Of a DNA stretch of 64,000 bases, positions 43,060 through 56,600 are shown one piece after another. The notes below the pieces were generated by a model, which saw only the letters and a list, made by a program, of their open reading frames with translations, was not told the DNA's origin and did no database searches. Position 1 is the stretch's first letter, and every line of letters begins with the position of its first letter. The DNA is from Chamaea fasciata. Lineage: Eukaryota; Chordata; Aves; Passeriformes; Sylviidae. Both the position numbers and the translations under genes were made by a program. Where the stretch lies: contig JARCOQ010000009.1 in assembly GCA_029207755.1 (NCBI GenBank), positions 34,680,914 through 34,744,913 of the forward strand. Reading direction: 5' to 3'.

Positions 43060-46000
43060 TTGTGTTGTTGTGAGCCTTTGCTTCTCTGTCCAGTGCATCT
43101 TCTGAGCTGTGGGAAGAAGGTGCCAGGTAAGTGGGAGCTTTATTAAAACCTAAATCTTTAAGCCTAAACCTTTCTTTGAATCTAAATCTGCAAGAGAACT
43201 CAGCAGCACTTCAGTGACGGTGAAGGTGGTTTGTGGATAGAGTTCATGGCCTTGTGTGACCAAATGTCTCTCACCTGATTTACCCAGAACAAACCAGAAC
43301 AATAATATGGTAGAGAGAAGCAGCAAATCTGTGTCCTGCCTGTTCCCTGTTCTCAAGTATTCCTGTATCTCTTTTAATCCTCTCTTTGTGGGTATTTGCT
43401 TCCTTGTGGGCTGACAGCAGGAAGTGGGGCCAAGAAATGGGCTTTAAGCCTAGTTAGGTCAAAAAGTAACTGTGGTGCAGGGGGATAAGCAGTTGGGTTT
43501 ATGTAATAATCTGTAACAAGGCCGCCGCTGGGTTTAAATTTAGCAATCACAAATTCAAAATTGAAAGCCACAGACTCTTTCTGTTTTGTTGTTTTTTTAA
43601 AAAAACAAAATGTGTCAACAGCGCTATGTCTATGCGTTGGAGTTACTGGATGGGTAGCAGATACTTGCAAATAATTCTCACTTCTGAAGGAATTCCTTGT
43701 GGTGCTGAGCTCACTGTATCGAGCAGTTGGGAAGAGACAAGTTGTGAACTCATACTACATTTAATATTTTTCTCCTTTTATCGAGAAACTTGGTGTTTTA
43801 CTTTTTCTTTATATTTCAGAATCCACAGAGCTGCAGAAACCAAACCTTCCTATGTAGTAAGGGCAGTTAACTGGAATGGAAGTTTGTTGCTGGTGACCAG
43901 CAGGTCAAATTTGGAGGGGCTGCGTGTAGAAGAAAAAAAAAATCAGATATTGAGTCTATGGGGGACCTAGAATAGCTCTTCTAGGCTGTTTTAGGCCCCA
44001 AAGGGAGAAACATGGATCTTGGCTAATGAAATCTTGTACTATCTGTGTGGTTTGGGGCCTTTTTGGGGGAGGTTGGATTTTGCTAATCTGCAAACGTGCA
44101 CCTGTGAATGAAGTATGTCCCTGCACATCTGGAATGAGGAGATGCAGACTTGCCCCGGGACGGCCAGGTGAGTGTGGTGCAGAACACCTTTTGTACTTTT
44201 CTTCTAAAGCCTGTTCTGCACAATTGGAATGCAAATCAGTAACAAAACAAGGTACACCTCTCCCATTTAAAAAGAAATCCTATCTTGCTTTGACTTTTCT
44301 TTTTAGTCCTTTTGGGAAACGAAATACTCACACCAAGTCAGTTCACACCTCAGGTGCAGTTATTCCTTTTCCTGCAGCAGATTAGACCCACACAATAATA
44401 TTTTTTTGCACGTGCAGGTTTTTTTTCCCCCCTGTGAGTCTGTGGGTGTCGTGGAACCCGATCCCATGGACCTGAAGCTGCTCATGAAGTGCTCTGCAGC
44501 TCTTGCTGAGGTCCCTGAGGCCCAGGCCACGTGTGCTCCTGCCTTTCCTGCAGGCAGCTGCCTTGCTCTGGAGGCAGGCAGCTCCCACACGGCTCGATAC
44601 ACATCTTCTGGGCAAGGAGATGGCATCTGAGCTGGGAGGGTGGCTGCTCTCTGAAAGGGAATGAGCAAAGCTTCACTGGGCAGCCCTGGAGAAGGGCAGG
44701 ATTGGCCACTGTGGGATTTAACCAGGGATACAAACTTCACTCGTGGTTTTGCAGACATCCCATAGACACACAATGCTTTCTCTAAACCAGAACGTTCTCC
44801 ATCTGGGTAATAATGCAGCATCAAGTTCCTGATTACGTCAACATGTGGAAACTCAGCGACTGGTGCAAACTTGCCATCTCCCTTGTACAGATATTAAACT
44901 GCTGAAGCAAAACACTTCTTCACCATCTGTACCATCATATGTGGTGGTTCAGTTTAAAGCCCCAGCTCACAATAAAAGTAGAGGCCTTCTAACAGCATCT
45001 CCTATGCTGAACAATATGTGCTGCGCTTCATCACCTGACATTCTTAGTCAATATAAAATAAAAAGGAATTGTTCCAGTTTCACATCTTAGATTTTTATTT
45101 TTCTGTTTTTACTTTTCTACTGCTTCTTGGATGGCTTTGTGATGCTTCATTTCTGCCTGCTTTCCCTCTAGTTAATACATTTAGTGCTTGAATTTATCAA
45201 TTTTGTTTTGATAGACATGAACACTTTTTTTCACATCTAGGTCACACATGTAATTTGGGAAGTTGAAAGATCTTTAAATCACAGGCGTGACAGAAGTATT
45301 ACTGAGAGAAGGAATTAAGGGTTGTCCCTTTCAGAAATTCTCAGTACATGGTTGCAGTTAGCTTTTCATCCATGGCAAAAAAAATAATCCTAAATACATT
45401 GTTTTGCCAGCTAGAGACACATTTTGGTGGCTGTAGATTTGGACAGCGCTGGCCCTTGACTCATAACCCAGAGAAAATGCAGTAGCAGCTCCGTGGTGAC
45501 ACATTCCCTTTGTCACTCTGACAAAGTTCCAAAGTAAATATGGGATCATGTGGAAATCCTGATTAGCATGATCTTCCTTCTTGAGAAGTCCATATTATAT
45601 AGGATTAGCAGAGCAGTGTAAAGGAGTTTGAGGCTGAAACGCAGGTAATACCAAAATGAAGGTATTGTTTCATCAGTCTTTCTTGATTTGTTTCTTTGTG
45701 CTTGGTGAAATGAGCTGGCCTGGGTTTTGAGGTCACCATGGGAATTAGGTGGAGGGGAGAGCAGGAGACTTGGTGAATATTGCCCTGTTCTAGGTAAACT
45801 TACTCTTTCTCTAGGAAGGACCACCACTGCCTTGAACTGTCAGTGTGGGCTTATCCAGAGCATTTCTCAGACTTGTAAAGTCAGTAGCTTGTCAAGTGAT
45901 AAATACATATAGAGATATAAAATAATAATGTAAGGGACCTATTCCTATACACAGATGGCCTGCTGAGGTGAGAGAAGGAGGGGAAATAAGGCAGATATCT

Positions 46001-49000
46001 TCTTTGTCCCAGCACTGAATCTACTTTGTAAAGCTGATGTGGAAAGCAAGATATAAAACCACCAAAATTTTAATTAATGTTTTCCTTTCTCTCATTGATA
46101 CTATCACCTTGCAGGTGCACACTGAAGGTGTTGTAAATGTGCTGGGTCATGTCTGTCTGAGAGGGGAATGCCAAAATCATTTTGATCTTGTGTACTTTTT
46201 TTAACACCCTCCAGATGCCAGCCCCATCCCTGCTCAGCATTACACCTCCTGTGCACTCTGTGGCTGGGGGCCTCGCCTTGCACAGGCACCTCTAAAGTCA
46301 ATAATAAAAGCTGTGTTCTGTGAAGAGAGAACAGGTTTGGTAAGAAACCTGGTAAACGTGCTCCTGCAGAAAGCCCTTCCCACTGGCACAAGGAATTGGC
46401 TACAGGAAAATGGACAAAGGGCTCCATTTGTGGGAGGATTCCTGTGCAGGAGTTGAAGAACCAAATGTTGGGGAAACTCAGCAAGCAGGAGCTTGCTGGG
46501 AGGAGTGGAAGAAGGTCCTTTCAGTCTTGATCTTTCTTGACTTAAAAATCCCAAATCTAAAACAACCCAACCCTCCCAAAACTACCCAAATTCTTATTTT
46601 CATCTAGAAAAGTCTAAGTTAAAAACCAAACAAAAACTATATTTAAAAAAAAAAGAGACAAGGCAGAGACTGAGTCTGTTTCACTGCCACTATATTTATT
46701 TTCTTCTTTTGCTGGAAAGGAGAAGGGCTGTTTGGAGAAGAGGGGAGAGATGTGTGAAGAGTATGGCACATCAACAGTTAAAGCTTCCCCATAGATTTGT
46801 TACTGCACATCAGAACAACTTTAAAGTAAGTCTTAATAGCAGAGAAAAGGGATGACAGCAATGCAAGGTGTGAAACGTTAAGAGCTGTTAACTACACGGA
46901 CTGCTCAAGGGAATTAACTGAGTTAAGTGGTTAGTGTGCCTATTGTTAATGGGGGGAGGCAGTGGGGTTGTTACCTTCCCGACATCCATTTTATTTGGAC
47001 TTGGAGGTGAGACGTAGCTCCCAGCGTCAGGCATTTCAGAATAGGGTTCTGTTCTCAAACCCACCAGTGTTATTGATTCCATTTACCTTTCTGAGGGCTG
47101 TTTTTCGTTGTTCTCAATTTGCTGCTTGGATGCTCAGCTTGGCAAAGGTCTCTGTGCACCTGGGAAGTCCCCGTTCCCATAGGGCTGGCTCGGCCGGGGC
47201 TGCTGGGCCATCTGTTCAGCCGTGGGATTGGGAACAGGCCATTGGAGAGGACTGTCCTCATCGTGTCAGGCTTGGCCCCTACCGGGAGCTAAAAAAGCCT
47301 GTTCTGTGCTGCCACAGGAGTGGAGGGGATGAGACCCGTGAGGCTGAGCTTAGCCCAGGCATTCCCCTCCGTGCTCACCTGCGGCGTGAGCTGAGATCCT
47401 GCGCCAGCAGCAGCCGCCTCTGGCCGTGGCTGCACGGAAGCGTAAAGAAAGCACGACTAGGATTGGGATGCAATGGTTAATGGAGCAGACCGGCTGGTGA
47501 TGGACAACTTGGTCTCGGAGGGGAGCTCTCAGCAGGAGGAGATGGTGGAAAGGCGTGGAGGGGAAAGTCTGTGAGGGTCTGAGCAGGTAAACAAGGAAGG
47601 TGCTTTCCCAGCAGACACGTCCCGAATACTTCAAAGCGGAAAGTTACGGACGCTGATTTGGGAGCTGCAGCTGATTCTGGAAACAAATGGGATAAATACT
47701 GGCATGAGAAAAAAAAAAAAAAAAGTTAAAATGCCTGAAGGGCACATCTGCTGCGGCCAGTGATTCTGCAGGAAAAGCAGTGAAACCAGAGAGTCGAGGA
47801 AACTGGACATGAACACAGTTCCCAGTGAAGCCAATGAAAGCCAAGGGCCTGGGAAGTGCCTGTGATAGCGTGCTGAGAATTTGGCTTTGTTTCCCGGGCT
47901 CTCCAGTGAAATAGCTGTGTTTAACGTGGGCCCGAGCCTGGCTGTGCTGGAGGAATTGTAAAGGTGTTTTGTGCTCTGAACCCAGAAACTCTGCTCCAGA
48001 GCCTTTTCTGTTGCTTTCAAGTGCGTGTTTTCAGAGCAAGGTCTAAAAAGGGTTTTCAGAGCTGTAAGTCTAAAGCTCAGTCTGTTAGTCTGAAATTTGA
48101 ATAATTGCATGGTCATTAAATTTCGCACAAAAAGGAATTGACTCTAAAAGCAGCTGATATGTTATCATGATTAGAGCAATAGCAATGCCTTCTTTCATCA
48201 CAATGAAGTTACATTGTTAGAGAGCATAATTGACATTTTTTATTGAAAGATTAAGAAGAATTTGTTTACAGCTTGCAAACAAAGAGGTTTTAATTCAACA
48301 AACTGCAGCAGGAATAAGCAGTAAGTGGCATTTTCATCTGCTGGCCGGCTAGAGCTTTAGCTGCAGAATGCTGTGGATAGAGAAGTATGAAGGAATTTGC
48401 AGCTCAATATCTGCCCAGTAAAGCGTGCACCACTCTGGCAAATGCCAGAAAGCTGACGGGGAGAAACCTTGAGTGCAAAGAAACAAAGGGCTATAGTTAA
48501 TATTAGCACTTTTTGGGAAGACACCACAGCTTTTGGGGACCAGCTTCATGCCACCCGCTGTGCAAAGGTCAAGGTATGGCATTTCTGAGGATGCTTTTGC
48601 CATGGAGCCCTCGGGATAACACCTGTCTACTCAACTGGCTGCTGAAGTAGGTATGTGGGTTATTTTTGTTTCCCTGGGTTTATTGCTTCATGGTCTAATA
48701 GGCTCAGGAGCTAAGTGGTGCTGGCATTTCAAAGTGGCATGTTGTGATTGGAAGGGGGTGCTGTGGAAGTGTTTGGAAAGCAGATCCCAATGAAGCACCG
48801 TTGTAACTCGACTGAAGAGAGGCTCTTTTGCTTTTCAAATGTATTTGGGATCCTGTTTGTGCTGGTGGTTGTGTCTTACTGTCCAGACTGCTCTCCAGAT
48901 AAAGCCAAGGGTATGTGAAAAATTCGGGGTTTTTTTAAAGCAAATTCCTCTCGTGCAGTTGGAAGTCGTTTGGATTTATTGTTCCAGCTCTGGTCAAAGT

Positions 49001-52000
49001 TTAAGAGCCCAAGTCAAACCCTGCTGTGTTCTGAATATGCAGTGCAGCAGAGTGAGGGAAAAGTCCCCTTGGGACACTTGGGGTGCTGACAAATCTCTGC
49101 AAGGAGGGTGCTCATCCCACCAGCCAGGGGATCTCTGTTGAGCCGCGTGCAATGACACTGCTGCGAGTGTCACTTGCATATCCCTCCACTGAGGGGAGGG
49201 AAGGGGCTGACCAGGCTGATACTGGAAAGCATGAGAGCTCCTCACCTGTGCCACACCTGCAGCCCAGCAGCTTCGTGCTGGCAACCTGAACGTGCAGCAC
49301 CTGATACGGAGGGCAGGTGATAAAACAGCTGAGGGTATTTTCTGGGTCTGAATGTTGACTGATAGCCACAGGCTGTTGTTGCTGTTATCCGTCCAAAACA
49401 AGGTTATAGATAAAACTTGTGATGAAAACATTTGTTTGTGTCAATGTCAAATGTCAGAGTAGAAATATCCTGCTGGCAGACAGGGATGCCCACGGGTCCG
49501 TCAATGCGGGGTCAGGTCCCAGACAAGACTGGTGAACTCAGCAGCTGTCAAAGGAGCCAGCAGGGATGAGTTGCGGTGGCCTAAGATATATAGGCTCTTG
49601 TGAGGAAACTTCTGCTTTCCTAAAAATTGTATCTCCTTCAAGAAAGGAAGGAAAAGACAAGCAGGATGGGCTTATCTCTTGCTGCAGTGAGTACTGGGGC
49701 TGCAGCTGAAATCTGGGGGCAGGGCTGTTGACCAGGAAGTCAGTAGAGCTGGGTTGCCCATTTAAAGCTCTGAGATGACAAGAAAAGCTTATTTGTTATA
49801 TTACAAAAAAGGAAGTCTCCATTGCCCATCTTTTGTAGCTATGCGGAGAAGCCAGACTCTCAGGTTTCCTACCAGGAATGGGTCAGGGGGATGAAGAAAC
49901 CTGTTCAATTAAAACAAGAACTCACTTTCTGACACCTACACGAGATTTTGTTTATTGAAAAATGTTTATTCCACCTCTACTTTTCTTTTTTGTGCCTGAA
50001 AAATCTGAGAATGAAGACAGGGATCCAGAATCTCTTCTGGATTTGTATTTGACCTGGTGTGGCTACCTGATACCCACCCAGCCTGCCTGCAGTCCCTTCC
50101 TGAGAGAGACGGGGGACAAAATAGGGGGAAGAAGCTCGTGGGTGGATATAAGGATGGGAGATGGGTCACCAATCTTCACCATGGGAAAAACTGATTCCAC
50201 TTGGGGAATACTAATTAAAGTGGATTCGGATGGTGAGAAACAAAGATAAAATTAATGCAACACCTTCCCCAGTGTAGAATTGTTATTAGTGTGCATCAGT
50301 ATCCCCCAGTATGGACGCCTATGCCACCGCAGTCTTCCCATGGAACTCCAGCAGTGGAAGAGTACAACTTGGAGCAGTTCCCACTTTTACTCAGAGAGAG
50401 CCTTCAGTTCCACTGCCACCCCAAAAAACCTGAGAGAACCAGAGTGGCTTGAAGGAAGAAATGTTGGGGTGAGGAGAGAGGACAACCCCAAACACACCAC
50501 GTAGATGCCCAAGGACCTGGATGGGGCTGACCCCACTGGGTTTCTGATTCCACTCTAAAATGTTTCATGACAAAAGCCTGTAAAGTTGAAGAAGACAAAA
50601 TTTTGCTCAGCGGTGCTGTTTGCATCTGCTTCCAGCCTCTGTTAAGACAGCTCTGGATTTTAACAACAACAACAAGAAAGTATCACAAGATTATCACAAA
50701 GCAGCTCAAAGTCTGCGGTTGCTCCTGCATGATGCTTAGCTGCAAGCCTAGCATCTGTGACTGTCTTACTGTACTGTTTATAAATGTGAACATTTTGGTT
50801 TTTTCAAGGCTTTGTGGGTTCTTTTCATCAGAATAACAAACTGTTAACAGGACTCAGGTGTTTCATTGTTCATTTGCTTGCTAAGCCCTCCTCTGCGTGC
50901 GGCAGGAATTTCAGGGCACCACTGTATCTTCAGGCTAGGTGAGGGCCAGTGCCTAGCCGATATGTTCCCTATTTCCACCATTCTTCTGGGTCACACTTGT
51001 GATCCATAGCCCGTAGGTCGCACTTTCCCCTCTCTCTCGGGGTGATGTTAGCCGCGCGTGTGCATCTGCTGTATCCCAGCTGCTGGAGCGGTTTTTAAGA
51101 GAGCACCTGTCTGTGGCGTGTACGGCTTTCAGAGACATCTTGAGGCCGTGGAGGGAGATGTGAAAACCCACAATTCCGCCTCTTTTTTTGTTGACAGTGC
51201 CCTGTGCTGACCATGTGATGTAGCAAGTGGTGCTCCTGCTATGGCCACATGGAAGGAGCCCAATGCTGTGGACGTACCTGGCTCCTGCTGCTCCCCATTG
51301 TGTCCAGTAAGTACCTGCTTTACACCCCTTCAGGGCTAAAGGGTGGAGGGTCTTGACATGCTGGGGAGAGCCCCATGTTGTGAGAATATTGACTGGCTTT
51401 GGAGGAGAGTCCCTTACACTGGCTCTTGCTGGAAAAGGAGCACAAACCTGAGGCCTCGGCATTTAAGGCTGGCACCTCTGTGGGTCTGTGATACAAACTG
51501 ATTTTTGCTAGCATCAAATGCTGGATCAAGGAGAAATGTGTATCCCTAGTGGAAGCTGTCCTCTTAGCCTGGGTTGAGAGGTGTCACCTTGTTTGGTGCT
51601 AGTGGAAAGCCAAACCAGAGGGGCAGGTTGTGTTTCCTATGCTGAAAGTACGAGCTCTTGGTTATGGATTTACTGCCCACATAACAAAGGTGCACTGTCG
51701 TTAAAGGGCACGGGTTTGCACTCTGACGTTCAAACCTTCTGGGGGCAGTGCACAGAAACTAGCCTTCTGCTGAGGTTAACTGCTTTTTGCAGGGCTGAAG
51801 GACTGGCTTTGTTTTCGGAAGTCTTCCCACACAGTGGGGTGTGTTAGAGCTAAACTTTGACAAACGAGCTCAATGATCTGTGAGGAGCTGAAAGCAGATT
51901 TAGGAAAACTGTCTCCATATAGCACAGTAAATTAGGTTATATTTTCCTTTGTTTAAATTATTGTAACTGCCTTAAGTGAGTTGCTGCTTACGCAGCCGTC

Positions 52001-55000
52001 CTTTAACTGGCGTTGAACTGGTGCCTCTTCTGAAGATAACAGTTGAATCAAACAACTGAAAATACTTTAAACTTACCCCTTTTGAAATTTCAAACCAGTT
52101 TGCACTCTGTATTTTGCTCTTTTCCGGCATAATTTCTTTTAACACTGTTTACTAGCACTGGACATCTAGTGGATAGAAGAGATCTGCACTTGCGCTCGTT
52201 TCAGTTTGCTGTAGTCAAGAGATGTTTTACGAAATGAAACTAATGTTTCACCTTCTGGTCTGGAAAGGCCCTTCATTGGCATTGCCTTCCTCCCCCTAAC
52301 ACCAAGGCCCTTGCAATGCCTTCCAAACAGAGTTTGTTGATACATTTCTGTGTCCATACAAACATGTGTGTGTATGGTCTGCTTTATAGGTATATGAGCT
52401 GCGATAATGACTTGCTACCAATGCACTGTGAAAACGCTTGCTTGATGCAGCAGTTGTCACCTTAACGGAAAACAATGTTTAACTAGTGCAGGGCCCAAAT
52501 TGAGCCGGAAAACTGGAATTGTTAATCTTCTCCTTTGCAGAGATGTAAAATCAGTTGTATTTCTGACACTGGAGAGTAAGAAGGTGCAGTGGTGAATACC
52601 TAGGACAGGAAGGGAAAAAAGAAAGAGATGAGTTTGCTTGGATTGCACTTGTGTTTCACTTTTGGTGCGTAAGGGAAGAGCAAAGTGAGTGGACTTGTGT
52701 GCAAAGTGCCAAGGGATGTCAGCAGGTTGGACCTGTGTTGGAGAACCTCAGCGGGTTGGAAAGCAGCATAGAGCAGCTCTGCTGAGCTAGAGGTTAAGTT
52801 TTGTGGTGGTGTGACTCCAGGGAGCAGTTTCCTCTTTGCCCCACATATGCGCGGAGTCCTTCGCAGGATTGCTCTCGCAGCCCATCGCTTTTGGAAGTAG
52901 CAGTTAACTAAAGATGGAGTAATTTAGTTTATCACCAGATTAATGAACCTTGCAATCACTAAGAGGCTGAGAAAGAAATCATCATCCAGGCCTTCCAAAG
53001 AATGGGGCTTAATTGTAAGCCATGAGTTTGGGGCTTGTGTTTATCTGCTTTCTGGTTTTCTTAGTTTTGTGGGGGTCATGTTCTTTGCATCCCTTTGATG
53101 CTGAAGAACAGCAACTGATTTAAAGAAATAAAAGCCAACACAGCTGACTGGTGCTCGGGTATGGGGAGTGAGGCACAGAGCATCTCCATCTGCCCCAGGA
53201 GTGTCTGCTCCCATGTGAATCAGTAGACAACACCCCTCCTTTTCTGGATGTGCTTCCTTCTCCACTGTCCTCTCATCATGGCCAGAGTCTGGAGTCCAGA
53301 CATGGCCGTTTGTGATCCTCAGTCGCTTAGTTCACACCTTACAAAAATACTGCCTTGTCTTTGAAGGGATTCAAGTCTTGAAACCCACAGGCCTGTGGAG
53401 TGTCTTTAGCCCTCAAATGCTCAGAGTGGTGAGCAGCGCTAAAACCTTTCCAAAGGGACTTCATTAAAAAGTAGCTCACCCTGCCCCTGGAGCATCTCCA
53501 GAAGAACGGGCCAACCCCCATGTTGCTCTTCGTGCCTTAAACATCTTTTGGAAACACGGAATGCTGTACCAGGAGCATAAAAACCACTTTCTAAGTGTAC
53601 AGTGCTCTGTCCGAACATGGAACATGGAGCGGCCTTTCCCGCGCATGGAAGGAGCTCCCCTCAAGGCATTCCTGCCTAATTTGGTTTTTTTCACAGGGAA
53701 AACATGAGAGAAAGTATCCTGGCTGGCTGTGTGGTAGTGCCTGCTTGCTGTGCCCCCTGGCAAGGTGAAATTGCATAGAATGTGGTTAAACTTGTTCGAC
53801 TGTGAATTGCTCATCAAACTGATTTATCTGCTGCTTTTAGATTTCCTTACTAGATTTTCTGACTAGCCCGCACTAAGTTCAGCACAAAGGAATGGTGATG
53901 TCTTCTGTGCAAGCACTGGGTTTCCTACCCTAGAATGGGAGCTTTCCCTCATTAGTCAGAACTGCTGTCACGAACTGGGAACTTAGTGTTTATTAGAGAG
54001 ACTGCTTCCTTTCACTTTGCTTCGAGAACTGTGAAAGGAAAATGCAATGTGGGAGAAAAGGGGATCGAGCATTTTCCAGACACCTAAAAAAAACCCCAAC
54101 AAACACAACCACAAGTTTATTATTTTTCTTACAAAACTAGGAAGTATCTATCAGCTGTGTACATCAAAACTATGCGATAAGATTTAAACAAAAAAATCCC
54201 CCCGTTGTATAGTTCAATTGGAATGCAGACTTGCATAGAGCAGTGAACATTTAATAAAGAAATAGGCAAAGGAGGGGGAAAAAAAAAATCTTACCCACAG
54301 CCAGGAGAGCTGATTCCCAGAATTACTTCAGTCAGCTGAAACACTTGGGTAGCGTTAAACGGGGCCAATAAGATTAGAGTTCAATCAAAATAGCTGCAAG
54401 TCATCAGGTGTCACGTTCAGCCTCCACTAATTTGTCTTAAAGGACAGTGGCTTTCAAAATAGCCTGCTGGATGCCTGGCAGAGTACGTGAGGTGCCGGTA
54501 ATTAATTGGCCGCTGAACTGATCTCTTCCAGAAGGGAAAACCCAGGGCACGATGCTACGGCAGTACGAGGCTGATGGAGGCACAGGTGAAGAGCTGCTTG
54601 CTTCTACCTGGCAGCCTGGGCACAACTCCTCCCGGGCCCCCCAAAAATTAACCTGTGCCTCACTGCTGGCCTGAGAGTGCAAGCAGGGCTTGCCAAGGGT
54701 TGGGGTGTCCGTGGGGAGATTTGGCTCCCCAAATATCCAGCTCTCTGGCAGGGGGGAAGCTCATTCATCCCAGTGCTGCTCACAGCATCAAAGCTGGTCG
54801 TGCGCTCTCATCCTTGCACGGAGCGGTTTAAAAATACCACACTTTTAAATATTGCAGCTGTTTTGCCTCGGATGGACTGTTGGATTTTCTCTAGTGGCTT
54901 TGACTCTGTCAAGTCCATTTTTCCTGAATGCCATGCTCGACAACTGAAGACAAACCCGATTATTTGCAATACTTGTTTTAACCATCCCTTAATTGCTTTA

Positions 55001-56600
55001 GACTTTGTCACGTGAACCTCCTCCTGGTCCAGTGTGGACTTAATTCTTTAATTTGTTTGGGGGGTTGTGATGTGTGCAGGTTTTATTTTCATTGCAAGAG
55101 GGCTTGTCTAGCGATGTTTTGAACTTACTTTTTGCTTGCTGCAGCTTAAAGGAAACCTGAGACTGTTGTTTCTGAGTTTGGAAATATATTACAATACAAA
55201 TGATCAGGGAGCCAAAGGCCGCTTTAGTGATCTATGACATTCTCAATTCACCTCCAAGTCACAATTTTGGCAGACAAAGAAAAAAAAGGTCCTCCTCTTG
55301 CATGTTCTTACAACAGGTGTGTAATCTTAAAGAGAAGACCACTGTGAGTATTTTAGCTGTCTGATTCAAATTCCTTGAGAGCCGGAGGGGATGCTTTGAA
55401 TTCTTTTCATTTGGTCAAAGATTAGTTGAAAACAACCCGAGCTTGTGTCCAAGCGTTTTAAATGAATAAGCATTCCTGCAGCAAGGTAACTGAGGGGAGG
55501 ATTGTGTATGTAGGTGGTGTTTGGGGTGTCTGAGCTGGAGGAGGTAGATAGTAGCGCTTGTAAACCTCACGCAGAGGCAGCTTCACTCACATAAAACCTG
55601 TGGGAATTGAGCAGTATCAGGCAGCATTCAGACCAAAAAGAGTAACAGACTTAGTTCTTACCTAGTGAAGCAAAAGCTGTGAACATGTAGGCTTACTTTC
55701 CTAGTATTTATAGAAAGTGAACACCCGAGAGCGAGGAGAGTGATTTCAGATGAAAGACAAGGCTTAGCAGATGACAGATGGATTGGAAACAGGAGCAAGC
55801 CTGGCTGGGAATTAAAGATAGTTTCTGACCAGCAGAAGAGGAGGAGCGTGACTGAGCAGTGAATTACATCTGAGGGAGAGCTTGGTCAGTCTGTGCGAGG
55901 GATTGGGTGACGTTGCTGGACTCTGGGATGATTCAGCTCAGCCCCACGTCCCTGTGCCACCCGTGAGCTCCAGCTGTTGCTGGTGGCAGGGCGCTGTCCC
56001 TGTGCCCGCAGCGAGGCAGCCTGGCTGCACCAGGGAGCACAGCCGGGTTTGTCCTCAGCTTGCCAAGGAAATGAGCAGGAGTAACTCGTGCGGAGCAATG
56101 AAACTCCTGATGAAAACCTCCCTGAGCTTGGAGCCAGAGAAGGAAATCCTGCCCACCCTGCCTGCAGTGACTAGGGCAGTCTGAAGGAGGATGTGTCTGC
56201 CAAAGTAGCTCTTGATTTTGGCCAGTGAAGCCATTTAATTAAAGCAGCACTGAAAAGGAAGCCGGAAATTCAAGGAGCAGATTTTTAATCATTTAGACTG
56301 TGGTAGACAATCTGTATGCAAATCACACCTCCACCTCCACCACCACCCTTTGCATGGGTGTGTGTTCCTGTCCCTGTGCATGGACAGGGTGCAGGCAGGA
56401 GCCCCACGGGCTGCTGACATGTGTCACTTGACCTCTGTATTGGGCCTTTAGCTTCTGGAGGGGCCCCGTGTATCTTTGCTTACGTGTGTGTGGTCCCTCA
56501 GAGCACTCACGGTGGTGGATGTCTCCTTGGGGTGCTGGGGAATGAGCTCCAACGTGGCAAAATTGTGGGGAGGAGAAGCCCTCTCCAGCAGTGTATCATC
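43060..56600. other. Intergenic region HKDC1-HK1
   Basis: About 13.5 kb without a recognisable gene. Short open frames occur but none shows family similarity or splice structure. No upstream alternative HK1 exon (as known for testis or erythroid forms in mammals) could be identified by eye, though short ones could be missed. AT-rich islands with transcription-factor-like motifs occur at 48120-48310 and 52900-53010. A/C-rich low-complexity DNA is at 54087-54113. Confidence 0.6.
48261..48284. promoter_or_regulatory. Inverted pair of forkhead-type motifs
   Basis: TTTGTTTACA and TGCAAACAAA lie head to head with a 3-base gap (GCT). TGTTTAC and its complement-type GCAAACA are FOX-family core sites. 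The setting is an AT-rich block between HKDC1 and HK1. Function is inferred only. Confidence 0.35.

Larger units (their letters stand above)
42084..43060 (+). other. HKDC1: HKDC1 3'UTR
   Basis: This is non-coding sequence after the stop. AATAAA at 42544-42549 gives a UTR of about 0.48 kb; a second AATAAA at 43053-43058, followed by GT-rich sequence, gives about 1 kb. Confidence 0.6.

Noticed and set aside
54152..54180. E-box (CAGCTG) plus GATAA as an erythroid composite element upstream of HK1
   Set aside because: The spacing is 18 bases, not the 8-9 of the known E-box-GATA composite, and both motifs are common.
56070..56184. Short frame MSRSNSCGAMKLLMK as a possible alternative HK1 first exon
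   Set aside because: It ends in a stop without a donor in the right phase, and resembles none of the known alternative HK1 N-termini.
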